Program-made: the position numbers and the translations under genes
In this document: piece by piece, positions 12,601-24,653 of the stretch
Numbering within the stretch: position 1 is the first letter of the stretch
Layout: each line of letters opens with the position of its first letter
The notes under the pieces: model-generated
Told to the model about the DNA's origin: nothing
The model's input: the letters and a program-made list of their open reading frames with translations, nothing else
Database searches by the model: none
DNA from: Apostichopus japonicus
Lineage: Eukaryota; Echinodermata; Holothuroidea; Aspidochirotida; Stichopodidae
Length of the DNA: 64,000 nt
Assembly (NCBI RefSeq): GCF_037975245.1
Contig: NC_092566.1
Span: forward strand, 17,641,001 to 17,705,000
Direction: 5' to 3'

Positions 12601-15600
12601 AAAAAACATTGTAAACGGTTTACATTATATTCCTAAATGTTATGCAATTCATATGATGAATATTCATTTCAAATCATGACATGTTATGACGTCACGTATC
12701 CGTATACTACTCTCACTCATTGTTTATGATCGAGTGCATAATTGGACTATTCCCACCCCCGCCACCGCCCCCGCCCCCACCCTTTACTTACTTCGGCTTC
12801 TGCTACGAGGATATGAATCATTTTAAAGGTTAACTCTGTTCCGTATCCACTGTAGGAATTGTCAAATATTTCACCAGAGGGGCTGGTCAGCGTGACTTCG
12901 AGAGCTAAAATTCAATACAAAGAAGAGACATAATTAAAGACAAAGTACTGAAAATGTGTTATTATTAGGCAGGAAACATTCACGATTCGGTTGTTGCAAA
13001 CTCACACGGACAGACAGACAGACACGATCACAGAGGTATAATAACTTGCCTTTAACTGTACAATAGTATAATTTCCCACGCGAAGGTGATTTTCTATAAT
13101 TCTGATATATTTACCGTTTATTATCTGTGGGAGGATCGATTTAATCACATAGAAATGTGGGTTTGACATTTGAGACAATTATTTCCGTTTATTTATATCC
13201 GTTAGACAAAATATTACCATGTTCCGAACTTAAATAAAATGTTAACTCCATTGTAGTTGTTCCTATTGACCCAGGGGAGAAACCATCCAGCTTTTGTAGG
13301 GGAGAGGGGGAGGAGGCCACGGTGTGAAGTCGTCAACGGGAGGAGTCTTTCAGAAGTTTTAGGCCGGGTCAGAAAGACACACCTGCACCTCCCTCTCACT
13401 TTGAAAAGTGGGGGGCGCAACTTCTACTTCTGCCACTCTGTTCCTACACTTATGTCCTTTAATTATTATACAGAAAAGGGAACAGGCATTTACGTGCGTA
13501 ATCGGTGTTGACGTAATAAGCGAAGTCAAAGGATGTCTTTCGGCCAATTGTTGAATCAATAAAGATCCCGTATGTTCGTATTTCTCCCTCTTGAAACTCT
13601 CTTGAGGTAGAAATGAGCTACAAAAAAATTGAAAATATACAAAATCACCCGCCCTCGATTTCGGTTTTATTAAACAACTGCAAAGATCATATAGTACAGA
13701 TTAAGTGATTTCAAGCGCAGAAACTGATATCATTAATGCGGAATAAGCTGTCAAACCCTGAAACTAAAATCCTTCCTTTTTTTTCAATTCTGCGTTTTAT
13801 TTTGTCACGTTGACGTCACGATGCCGTCATAAGCGTATATCAGAGATTTTAGAAATCCTTGACTTTCATATACTGCCGAGTGACATTTCAGGTAACGTCA
13901 AAACAAATGTAAATGGTTATATATTTTCATCATATCTGCAACTTGACATTTCGGGAATAAGAGTAATTGCAAAAAAAGTAATTCTTATATTACGCCTAAA
14001 CTTTAAAATTTCAAACAAGAAGTACAAATGATGGATTACCAAATGGTTAAACGGCTAAATGGCAAAAACGGTTAAACTAAAAAATAATGTATTTATATAA
14101 TTATTACTTGTAAAATGTCAGTTCCTTTTAATTGGGCGAAATGGAGATTTCTATTATTAAGTAACTACCCTTTACGTCCACGCCACTCTCCGCCTACCAT
14201 TTTGCAAAGACCGCGTGAAAGATACGGTAATTCTGTTAAATTTACTCGAAATAGCAAAGACACCGAAATCTTGTGATCTCACCTCGATACGCTGCTCGTA
14301 GTCTTGTGCCCCAGACTGGATGGTAGCCATGAAGGCATCATACAGCCCGGTGGACTCGGGGTCGTCTGTCTGGAACCATAGTTTACCCCCTTCATTGAAA
14401 GACAGAAGGCGATTAAGGTGTTTTCTAATATGCTTCACATTATCTCAGTATTGGCAACGTGTTTTTGTTTACTTCACTTTGACGTATGACGATGTTTTCT
14501 TTCGATTGCGCTACTCGAAACCAAATTGCTTCTTTCTTTTTATTTCTGAGTCAACGTTTTTTTTTTCTAATTTGATTAATTATTTTCATTCAACGTCTTA
14601 CTTGTTTAACGTGAGTGTCTACCATAGTGCAGATTTGGTGAGGAACATAGACCATTAATAATAGGGAGGTCCTACGTGCACCCTCTTTTAGGTCACCGCA
14701 TATACCTTCGCTAACTATTACATACAACAGCTTTTCATAAAAGGCATGAGTCAGTCTCACTTTGAAATTTGCTTGTAAATTATAATTTCAATTATTTTCG
14801 TATTCGACCAATTTAGAGCGAGGTATTTTTTCATAAATTTAGTTTTACAGAACCAGGCAAAATATAGTTATAAATGTTGGCCTATATCTAATTCAATACA
14901 TTTGAAGATATTTGGCAAACTATTTGGAAATTACGAGCACCCTATCGACGGGTTAGTTTCTGAAGCTGACATAAATTAGCTCATTTAAAACTTTATCCAT
15001 GTAATAATCGTGGATGAACTTACCGGCTAATATCGAGCCTTCTTTATATTTGATGAGTTTTCAGAGAATTGCGAGGCAGATGTGTAACACTTGCAATCAT
15101 TTCAGTCGCTCCCAGGACTACCATCCGTGGGACGACAGTTTATACCTCAATATACCTAATATACATAATCTGACCACTTTCTCAAGTACTGAGAGAGGTG
15201 AAATTACGCACTCCATGCTTCACCAATGCAGGGCAGCAATGATCGACGAAATCTCTTTTTTTGTCTTAACTAAACCCACGGAAGGCCAATAGCATAAACC
15301 GTAATCAAATCCGATCTAGTCAATATCAGACACCCCTCCCACCCCCCCACCCCCACCCCCTACTCCGCGTCCCGCCGTCCTACGAAATAGTTTGAAGTAT
15401 TCACGGAGCTGATATTAAATTAATTCTCTCATTCAATAATTTATCACAACACTCACCTGTAGCCTTCTGAATATTGATAATATTCTTCTCTGCTGTGTTA
15501 GAGAATGCGACTGCATTGACCGTGACGGAGAATTCAACTAATTGATTTTTCATTTCTTCTGTTGTAGCCGGGTACGTATCTATCCCATCAGTAATTAAGA

Positions 15601-18600
15601 GTATTTCACCTCCCGATGGACTAGCACCTCCTTCCGAGAGAACCTTGTAAAGAAACGTATCAGACACTGCTTCAATTTGTCGTGACATTTTGTCGAAATT
15701 TTGTTGAAATTTGTCGAAAAAACACTTTGTCGAAATTTTGTCGTGACAATTTGTCGTGATACTACATAAGATGACAGGACACATTATGTCATGTAATAAT
15801 AAACCATGAAGAGTGGCGTGAACATATTTGGGACCGTGGGGATGGCACCGCCCCCACCCCCCCGTACCCCAGTTCGGTCGGGGAATTGTTTAAAAATTAA
15901 ATTCTGTATTTACCAGCACAATCTTGTGTTATGGACTTCATTAAAATTTATATTCTTGGACCCCTCTAAAAGGGAGCCGCGTTCAATGGTCCAATAGTCA
16001 CACCGTCATTCGGGGAGGGGGGGTGCATGGCGTCCTTAAAGGTTGTGCTCTTACCAAAATCAATCGGGGGGGGGGGGAGGGGCAGTGTGGGGTTCGAGAT
16101 TTGAAATTCTGTGTACGTTACTGAACATGATATGTCAATAGATGTGATGACAAAGCGTGACATGAATAATTTTCATATAAATTGACATTACTGGACATTA
16201 GATAACATAACATGACCTAAAATGACTTTAAGAAATCATGACATAACGTTACATAATATAACATAGCATAGCGTAACATAACAAATCATAACACTAGTAT
16301 TGATAACTATTATAAATAACGTTTATTGTTCGTATTGGTTTTGTCGATATTATTGGTATACGTCACAAAGAAGATAAGACACCTCAATGGCTTTTTCCAG
16401 TCCGCAACCAATACACGTCCCACGGGAAGTTTCCTCGGGAATCAAAGTGGCCAAGTCTCTCTTGATATCATCGCTGTTGACTTCCACCATGGGGCTGATA
16501 ATTCTACCCTCATTGTGGAATTCAACAATACCGATCGAGTTTCCATGGGTAAGTAATGACGTCAGATAGTTCCGGGCTGCCGATGCTAATTTAGTAATTC
16601 GTCTATTCTACAGCCAAATAGAAAGAAAAAAAACCTTTACGTAAAAAATACGAAATATACAGTACATCTGAAATGTCTTAGACTAGTTCGAGACCTTTGA
16701 ACCTTGGCAGAAGGAAACGGCATTATATACATTTTCTTTCGCATTGCCGATTTTCCATTTTTCCCTGTAATTTGTAACTAGAGATTAAGTAAGAAATTAG
16801 TCAAAAATGGTTGAGTTGCTATGTAACGCTAAACTTGACAACCATTTGAAAATTTCATACATGTTTGGTCCAAGTGTTAATAAGTTGTACTAACTTGGAT
16901 GTCTGACACGAAATGTCAAATTGTTACGTTTAGCTTGAGAACACGTCTAAAACATAAAAATAATAAAAATAATAATAATAATAATAATAATATCATGATG
17001 GAAGGATGAACTATTATACTAAGTTCGTGACAAAACGACAGATCACGTCACATTACTTCGTTGTTGTTTTACATACGTATCATGAACACGTTTATAAGAC
17101 AAAATTTTTAACTGTGATATCGTGTTATTAACAAAGCAGCTCTGTATCTCGTATGTCCCTCCAGGACCACCATAGATTAGTAAAACAATATAGATGTTTA
17201 TTATACAGAAAAATCTCATATATAGCAACAGCATTTACCTTATGAAATTATAAGATTTTTCATATCAGATGATTTTAAAGGTGTCAATCCAAATGTGGTT
17301 CCAAATGTTGAATCTTTGTAAAATGTTCAAAACTAGGTGAAAAACGAAACATTTTCCATTTTGATCAAATTAACAAATTTATCCCAAAAAATGACCTTCA
17401 TACTGGAAGATGTGTCCAGCACTAGGACTGTGCGCCGAGGACGTGCTCTCGCCAGGATAATTGTTGGAGTCACGTCATCAATTTTACGTGCAGGATTATT
17501 GCCGCCTTTAATAGGAGAGAAGAATTAAACAAGTATAACAAAACTTGTAAACGTACCATAACAAACCATAGTTTAACGTAAGGTAGTGTAACGAGATAAA
17601 ACATAACATAACATAACACATTTTGAAGTTATACAATTTTCTATCTCCTTTCACATGAGGTAAATTACAAATTATTAGTATCTGAGCGACAAAACGTTGC
17701 GTATATCAGATCATAATTACTGCTTAATGATTAGCTTAGCGGCTAATTGGTAGAAACATGCATCTACTTAATGATGTCTTGTGTTTTGTCATCATATTTC
17801 GATTACAGCTGGGAGGGGTGGGGTGGAGGGGGGCGGGTCGCAAAACGGCCTACGATATGCAAACATTCTGTTTTAGGAAAGATGCTAACATTTACAAACC
17901 TTTGAAATCATCGTGTTCCAGCATCACCTCCCAGCTACTTTTCGAATTACAGATGCGATTGTGTTTGTTAGGCACCTCTGCAATATGCTTCGCTGTTGTT
18001 AAATTCGCGCTAGCACAAAAATCGACGAGCTTCATGAGAGAAAAAAAAATCAAAATATGTTTTATTTTCAATTGTTTTTCAAGTGTACATAAAAACAAAG
18101 AATATTTGAAGCCGCGTTCTTTACTATACACCAGTTGACCTTCAGAAATAGAAGAGTCGAGCAGTTCACCTTTTAGTGAATACTCAATATCTTCAAGCAT
18201 GGCAGCGTACTGGAATGTAATCCAGTGAAATATAATGTAATGTAGTTTAGTTTAAAAGTGCAATGCAATACAATACAATGCCCATGCAGTGTAATGTAAT
18301 GCTATACGATATATCGTAATGCAGTATAGTATAATGTAATATCATGCAATGCGATGCAATGTTTTATTATATCATGTTACAAATCGAGAGTATGTGGACA
18401 TTTACGATTGTCTATTGTTCTGCACTCCTTGTACTTAGTAGACTGTCAAAAAAATTCCATTTCTTCCTCGGGTAACATATTGTTCATTTATTAAACTTAA
18501 ATGTCGCCCTCTAATATCTTATTTTAGTTGATTGTGTTATTACAATAATAATGATAACAAAAATAGGTCTGACAAAATAATACGAACTCAACAATATATG

Positions 18601-21600
18601 ACGCTCAACTTTGCATTAAATGGAAAATAATCCAGGTATTTTAAAATAACATTTATTGAAATGGTGAAGAACTTGAGAAACAAAATAGTTAAAGACAAAT
18701 AAACATCAAACTTCATTTGCTTCAATTTCAGAAATGGTAGAATATATATATATATATATATATATAGATATATATATAGATATATACATACATACATATG
18801 CATTTAACATTTGTACTATGTAATATGTACTATGTAGACCTAATGACTTCCAAAACAAATACATTAAATATCAAAATATAGAAATTCCATACGTTTTCTA
18901 TGCTTGTGTATCCATACATGATAGAGCCAGTTACGTAATCTTGTTGGGCAGACGGAATGCTGACGCAGCCGGCTTCATAACCTTTACTCTCGTCTCCCGC
19001 GCAATATCGATAATTTCGACGTCTCTCGTCGAACACGAGGTTATACGAAGTCCATCTTCCATCGCTACATCTGAGATGAGAACGGAAAAAATTCTTTTCC
19101 CGTTTGCGTCAAATAAAGTTCTTAAAGGGATAGCCTGGCATGTGAAAATTTACTTTTAACTGCTGGAAGAGGATCGTTTTGTAAGTATCCTAGTGAAATT
19201 GGTATTCAGTTATCAATATTTCAAAAAATGCTTTGAACTGGCAATCGCGTTTGTTTTAACTATGATGTTTAAAACTTTTTCCTCATCATTATTCGAAAAT
19301 AAATTTCCCTTGAACTACACATTTAAGGCAATTTCTCCATTTGCTATTTTATAAAACTTATAGATGCAATTATGGATTAAAGCCTCGTGGAAAAGGAGTT
19401 CATTGTCGTTTTTAATTAGATGATTAATGGTGTTTCAACAGTCTGTGAGGGGAAACATAAGTCTGATTTAAATTGATCAAGAAAAAAATTATTCTCTTGA
19501 CATTCCTAATTTTAAGATAAGTAACCCAAGATATTAACCGGTTGTTCAAGAAAATCAAAACTTTAAATTTTAAATTGCAATGCAGGCAATACTCTCATCC
19601 CCAGTCCCCCAACATTGCGAATGTGACAATGTTAGGTTAAGTACATAATCATGACTCTCATGAAAAGAAATTGCGGATTATATATCTGCTTGTATGTCTG
19701 TAACCATCACATGACTCTACCAAGGATCTGTGTTATAAATAGGTTGAACAATAAGAATTAAAAGAACCCTACCTTGTCGGAACCCACTTATTTTTGGATG
19801 GTGAAAAATAGAACTCTTGAGAATGATCGGGATCCGCAATCTCATCTGCATATTCATTAAACAGACCCCAACGGAAATGACCCCATTCGTGGATCAATAT
19901 TCGTCCTGTTGAATATTCAATGAGCAGATCAATCCAATGAACCATGGGTGGAAAGTCATCATAAAAAGTCTCTATTGAGACCTTAAAACAACTTTAATGT
20001 TCTCCCTTGTCAAGTTATACACATGGGATAATCAGAGGTATAAAAACATAACTGCTGCCCGCCATTTTACAAATTATAGAACATTCCAAGAGTCAAATTG
20101 AATCGAAAATTACAAAATGCTTATTGAGCAAGCAAAGAATTATTGTAGCCTGGCCCAGAATTTGATTCAAACCAGTGATTTCAGGAATATCGCCCTATCG
20201 ATTTGTATATTAAAAGAAGTCTATATACAGCTTTGAAATTATGAATATAATGTCACCTAAACTTTATATCAATTGGAAATATGTATTTCTAGAAGATATT
20301 GAATTGAAAACTGTTGATCGTGTATATGACGTATTCGTGGATACATAGGATGTGCGTGTCAGAAAAAATCATACCGATAACAGCTAGATTGAAGCATTTA
20401 TTTGATTTTTGAGAGACTAAATCGTTTCATAAATCATTTCAAATCCTCGTGATGCTTAAACTCAGGCTACCAGGATCTATAGTACGCTATAACTATCCTG
20501 GTGTAAGTTCCTGGAATAAGACAGTTAAACACACAGGGGCATTGGAGTCTTCGATGGGAAGGGGAGGATGCCAACTCCGGGCTTGTGAAATACCTCAAAA
20601 GTGACCCATTTCATAAGTAAAAGTACCCGATATCCATTTTGGTAATATAAAAAGTTCCCTTTTGTATTGAAAATATTGAGTTATGTTTTGGTTATATTTT
20701 GTTACTTTAAAAGTTTAAATAAAATTGTAAATAAACAAGGGCGTGTTGTTGTAAAATTTTAAAAATAATGTAATTAATATAATTCTTGTAAAAAAAAAAA
20801 TTAAATAATGGAATTGGTAGGATGGAAAATTTAGAGGATCCATTTTCAAAAGCAACCACTCCCCCCCCCCCCACCCCCACATTCCAAAACAAACAAATTG
20901 TACCCTCTTTCGCCAACCATGCAATATAGGAATTTCGAGATAAATTGCAGAGTTTTTTGCTTTAAAATGAAATTTTTATCAAGGCCAAATTCCTTTTCAA
21001 GCCCTATAAGGTACGGTAACCTTTTCTTTGAATTTTTGTGGTTTCTTCTGAACATAGAATTATATAAATGTAAGCAGAGAAAGTTAACCAGATAATATAC
21101 AAGAAAAACCGATCATCTTAATATAAAAGTAAACTTTACCTTTGTTTCCAAAGAGTAGTTCTGTGTATGCACTCATTAAGAAGTCGGTAGTAAAATGTAT
21201 ATAGGCCGATTGTTTACCGCATCCCTCGAAGTGTTTGCAGTAAGGGCTTGAAGGGAACTGGGACTCCAGATGGAAGCGAGGATTCTTGCCGGCTATTATC
21301 ACATCGGCCTTTTGGAAGGTAGCATTCTTGGGGTCTTCGTAAATTGGTTTATCTACCCACGTTTGTGGTATGAGGATAGTCACTGTTTTGAAGAAGGCTC
21401 GATTCTTTGTAGCTCGATAGAGATACGAAGATGCGTCTATTATCATGCTCTGTAAAGTGAAAATGAAGTAAGTAGATTTACTTAATTTCATCATCAAATT
21501 TGAAGGATTGGTTCAGGTGTCTGACATGTCTATCTTGTACGAAAGAGCTCAAAAAGGCAAACAAGAGTGAAGAAACTACCATGATAGCATGCTCTGTTTA

Positions 21601-24600
21601 GGAGATATCACGCTTTGAAGATATAAAAATTTCTTTGAAAATGACTGGTGTAGAAAGACTAACTGTGAGGGTGTGATATCACATCCTCACTTTCTTAACA
21701 TGTGTGAATATATTTCAATAAAAATTAATTACATTTTTTTCACAAATATGATCAAAAATTCTTCAGATGGGTTAGGGTTAGGGGTTAGGGTTAGGGTTAG
21801 CCTAACCCTAACCCTCTGATACTTCCCTTGACAAATATGAGATCCACATGACATATCTTTTGGTTGTAAGTCATAACATCTCACAAAACATTTTCATAAA
21901 ATAACAAAGACTTTTCAGAAATGTGAAGATGTGACATCACAGCTAGTCTGATTTCAGCAGTTTCTACACAATCAGATAGAACTTTAAACTTGAATATCTC
22001 CATAACGGAATAAGATATTTGAACAGTTTCTTCATCATTGTGTTTCTTCTATTGTCTTCTTTCATATAAGATAAACATGTATGACACCTGAACTAATCCT
22101 TTAAAGAAACAAAGAGGTCAAGTGTAAAATGACAATAAGCAATATACGGTATGATAGAGAGCTAGAAAAGGAAAACACAATGGTGCAACTCCAATCATGA
22201 TAGTTTTCGGTTCCGTTGTTGAAATAAAATTGATTCATATTCTTTTCCTGATATTTATTTACACATTGTGCAAACGTTTGTGATGCCATCCATCGGCAAC
22301 ACATCAATTGTTCTTTGTTTTAGTTGTTTTTTCATTGATGCAATTTAGGAAACCCCATTAGTGCAAATGACTGCTTTAATCGTGACGCAAATTACTTTAT
22401 CACACCTTACTAATATACAACACCATCTCGTCACACCTTCAATTTTTTATCAAACATTGTACAGTTTATTTCAATTTTAAAGAGAATTAATGGAGGAAGA
22501 ACAGCTATTGTTGTAGCTCATGTATGACGTCACAGATTATTCTTCTTCTTATTATTATTGCGTAATGAAGTTATCAGGACCAAAAAAAAGAGAACATTAA
22601 ACTACAGTAGTGTATACCTCTACAAAACAACAGGCTGCAAATGGATTAATTATTTTCTACTTTTCAGCAGGAACATATCCCCCCCCCCCCCAATTTCTTT
22701 ATTTCAAAATTTAAAGCTTAATAAATAAAAAAGGGTTAAGGTTGTAAACAGGGATAAAACTCCAATCCATTTATAACAATAAACTACCAAACCTACCGCT
22801 CTGTTTTTATTAGGTTTATGGGCCTAGGCCTTCTATAGACTAATTGTTTTATTTTAAAAGATAAATTTCCGTTCTGGCACTTAAAATTTCACAGTTTGTG
22901 ATCAATCTGGTTATTAAGGAGTATGGACCGACCTAATCAATATTCCATGTTTTTTTTTTCTTTTATTCCATTCAAATTTTAGAAGTGACTAGTTTTTATT
23001 ACAAGAAAACAAGAAAAAATGGAATACAAAAGTAAGGCAAAAAGATAGGAAAGATTGCATCACTTGCCATTAAAGCCCCCTGATATAAAGCAAGCATGTC
23101 TCCCATCACTTACACCCCTCCCCCATGCCGGCGATCCTCCTGCGTTAACGTGACCCCCCCCCCCCCCCCAACAAAGAAAAATTGTTTACTCTGACTATAC
23201 GAGAGCTCTGTATTACAATATGTTGCATGTCAGCCTCAACACGTCACCCCTTGGAAAACAGCTTTTTTTTTTAACAACTTATACCACAGGGTTGAACTAC
23301 CGCTTTTGTGCCGGTGGGTGGGGGGGGGGGGGGATTATATGTTGTATCGTCCTTGAGAGGGGTGTAATTGAACATTTTGGGTAAATTGGAGGCCTGGCTT
23401 AGCTGCAAAATGATGCATTATGTTGCAACTTTATTTGAAACTGTATTAATATTTTCTACTGTTTTGCTTGTACATCACATAAATGTTACATATTTATGTA
23501 ATGTGCACTAGAATATTTTACGTGATATTCTATTTTATTCCAAAGCAGCCCCCCCCCTCCATTCCCCTCCACCCCAGAAGAATACGTGGATCCCCGTTAA
23601 ACCACAATGTACCAACGGTGCGTTATGATAATAGATAACTTTTACCGGTCATCCATGCGTATACTTTCACGTGATAATTCCATATTGAGTAATTGTGTTT
23701 TTAATTTTTTTTTACTTTTGATGTTATCATTTTAACCAATTTTAAACATATTAACGGTATATTTTAATACATCAAACCCTATACCCTATAGCCTCCTATA
23801 TACAGGATAACTTAATTTTTTTCACCGTGAGACCCTGTAGTACGGTATAGTGAATATGGCATGTCTGAATGCATATAGCGACAGCAACGATTATTAGTCT
23901 AATATATTCCTTCCGAAGTATAGGCCTATTACTTCCTGAAAGCCTACGTATATAGAATATGATCCTGTTAGCCTATCAGTCATACACAATACATAACCTA
24001 CAACTTTGCCATATATATATGCTCCTTTGACTTACCGCACTGCGTTTCATTTTACCGACTCCGGAAATTCCATTGTGTTTGTTTATTATCGTCTATAGGC
24101 TTACGTGTATTATCATTCATATTCATTTTTTATCAGCTCTCAGTTCTGTACTTAGGTGACCAAAACGTTATCACATTAAAAAACAAATTTCGTACAGGCT
24201 ATAGCAAAAGTGAAAACCTTAACGTAGACATCAAACATTATGCCAGGACACTCCCCATCCCCCCCCCCAATTTCCCCCTCCCTGCCGCCAAAGAAAGCAA
24301 TTGAAAGTTTTGTCCTATATAAGAACCTGTTTTTACCTACGTTAAATGTAATAATTGTAACCTAGTTTCCCTCTCTTTCTGCTAATTTAGCATGGTCCTG
24401 TCTTCTGGTAAAATTAGTTACAATAACGGTCCTAACTCCCTAGCCCACCTCACCCCCAGTACCCGAGATAGTTGCGCATATTACTTACTTTTAGCTCTTC
24501 GATAAGCTGAGGATCTTCGGGTACGTCAGGGTGAATGGCAAACAGAACGCCCGTGTATTCATTGTCTATTAGCTTGATAGAACTCGGTTTGGTAAGGGCC

Positions 24601-24653
24601 AGGCATTGGCCAGCCACCATGGCTAGTAGTAAGGTTTGTACCACAAGCCTCAT
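9617..24653 (-). CDS. CLCA: calcium-activated chloride channel regulator (CLCA) family protein, 15 coding exons
   Basis: Coding exons, plus-strand coordinates in transcript order: 24489-24653, 21140-21449, 19773-19905, 18893-19070, 17900-18029, 17396-17505, 16383-16607, 15457-15643, 14283-14389, 13494-13617, 12792-12904, 12229-12523, 11668-11874, 11012-11260, 9617-10062. All joins keep phase and total 2979 bases (992 codons plus stop). Start: ATG at 24651-24653 opens a signal peptide (MRLVVQTLLLAMVAGQCLA). Exons 2-5 form the N-terminal CLCA domain, with GCGKQSAYIHFTTDF and the zinc metalloprotease motif HEWGHFRWGLFNEY. Exons 6-9 form a VWA domain with MIDAS DTSSS and LLITDGIDTYP. Exons 10-14 give the beta-sandwich and FN3-like part (STIGRKTSF, DDGIYSRYF, APGDDLDQG). 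The last exon ends in one hydrophobic helix and a short RKKSSDGKSLG tail, so it is type I membrane-anchored. Family members are secreted, self-cleaving proteases that modulate calcium-activated chloride channels; length fits. Exon edges are inferred. Confidence 0.93.
15665..15765. repeat. TTGTCG-rich minisatellite in CLCA intron 7
   Basis: Short degenerate repeats of TTTGTCGAAATTTTG and TTGTCGTGACA lie just upstream (in transcript sense) of CLCA exon 8. They directly abut the inferred acceptor at 15644-15645 and so form part of its 3' splice context. Confidence 0.6.
16195..16300. repeat. degenerate ACATA/ACATAAC repeat
   Basis: Low-complexity stretch of imperfect ACATAACAT units in CLCA intron 7. 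It is a decayed microsatellite with no coding potential. Confidence 0.6.
16960..16992. repeat. (AAT)n microsatellite in CLCA intron 6
   Basis: About ten AAT triplets with one interruption. Confidence 0.9.
18220..18365. repeat. degenerate AATGT/AATGC pentamer repeat
   Basis: Imperfect pentamers (TAATG, CAATG, CAATA) run for about 145 bases in CLCA intron 4. Confidence 0.6.
18741..18785. repeat. (TA)n microsatellite in CLCA intron 4
   Basis: Nearly pure TA dinucleotides with two GA interruptions, about 110 bases from the exon 4 donor. Confidence 0.9.
21503..22101. mobile_element. palindromic foldback MITE with telomere-like centre
   Basis: Inverted termini: left end AAGGATTGGTTCAGGTGTC, and the right end reads AAGGATTAGTTCAGGTGTC on the complement. 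Similarity continues into the arms (ACATGTCTATCTTGTA against ACATGTTTATCTTATA) for over 100 bases. The centre at 21769-21815 is TTAGGG repeats followed by CCCTAA repeats. No transposase frame is present, so it is non-autonomous. I could not settle a target-site duplication. Confidence 0.75.
21769..21815. repeat. interstitial telomere-type repeat, head-to-head
   Basis: About five TTAGGG units (one with an extra G) are followed immediately by about two and a half CCCTAA units. This is the animal telomere motif in the inverted order that two fused chromosome ends would give. Here it sits at the loop of the palindromic MITE, so element structure explains it better than chromosome fusion. Confidence 0.85.

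Larger units (their letters stand above)
21450..24488 (-). other. CLCA intron 1
   Basis: The longest CLCA intron, between the signal-peptide exon and the rest. It holds a palindromic MITE (21503-22101) starting about 50 bases upstream (in transcript sense) of the exon 2 acceptor, then poly-C/poly-G runs near 22680, 23154, 23319 and 24259. No additional exon was needed to keep phase. I saw no other gene in it. Confidence 0.7.

Noticed and set aside
21769-21815. Ancient chromosome end fusion
   Set aside because: The head-to-head telomere motif lies at the centre of a short inverted-repeat element with matching ends, which explains it without a fusion.
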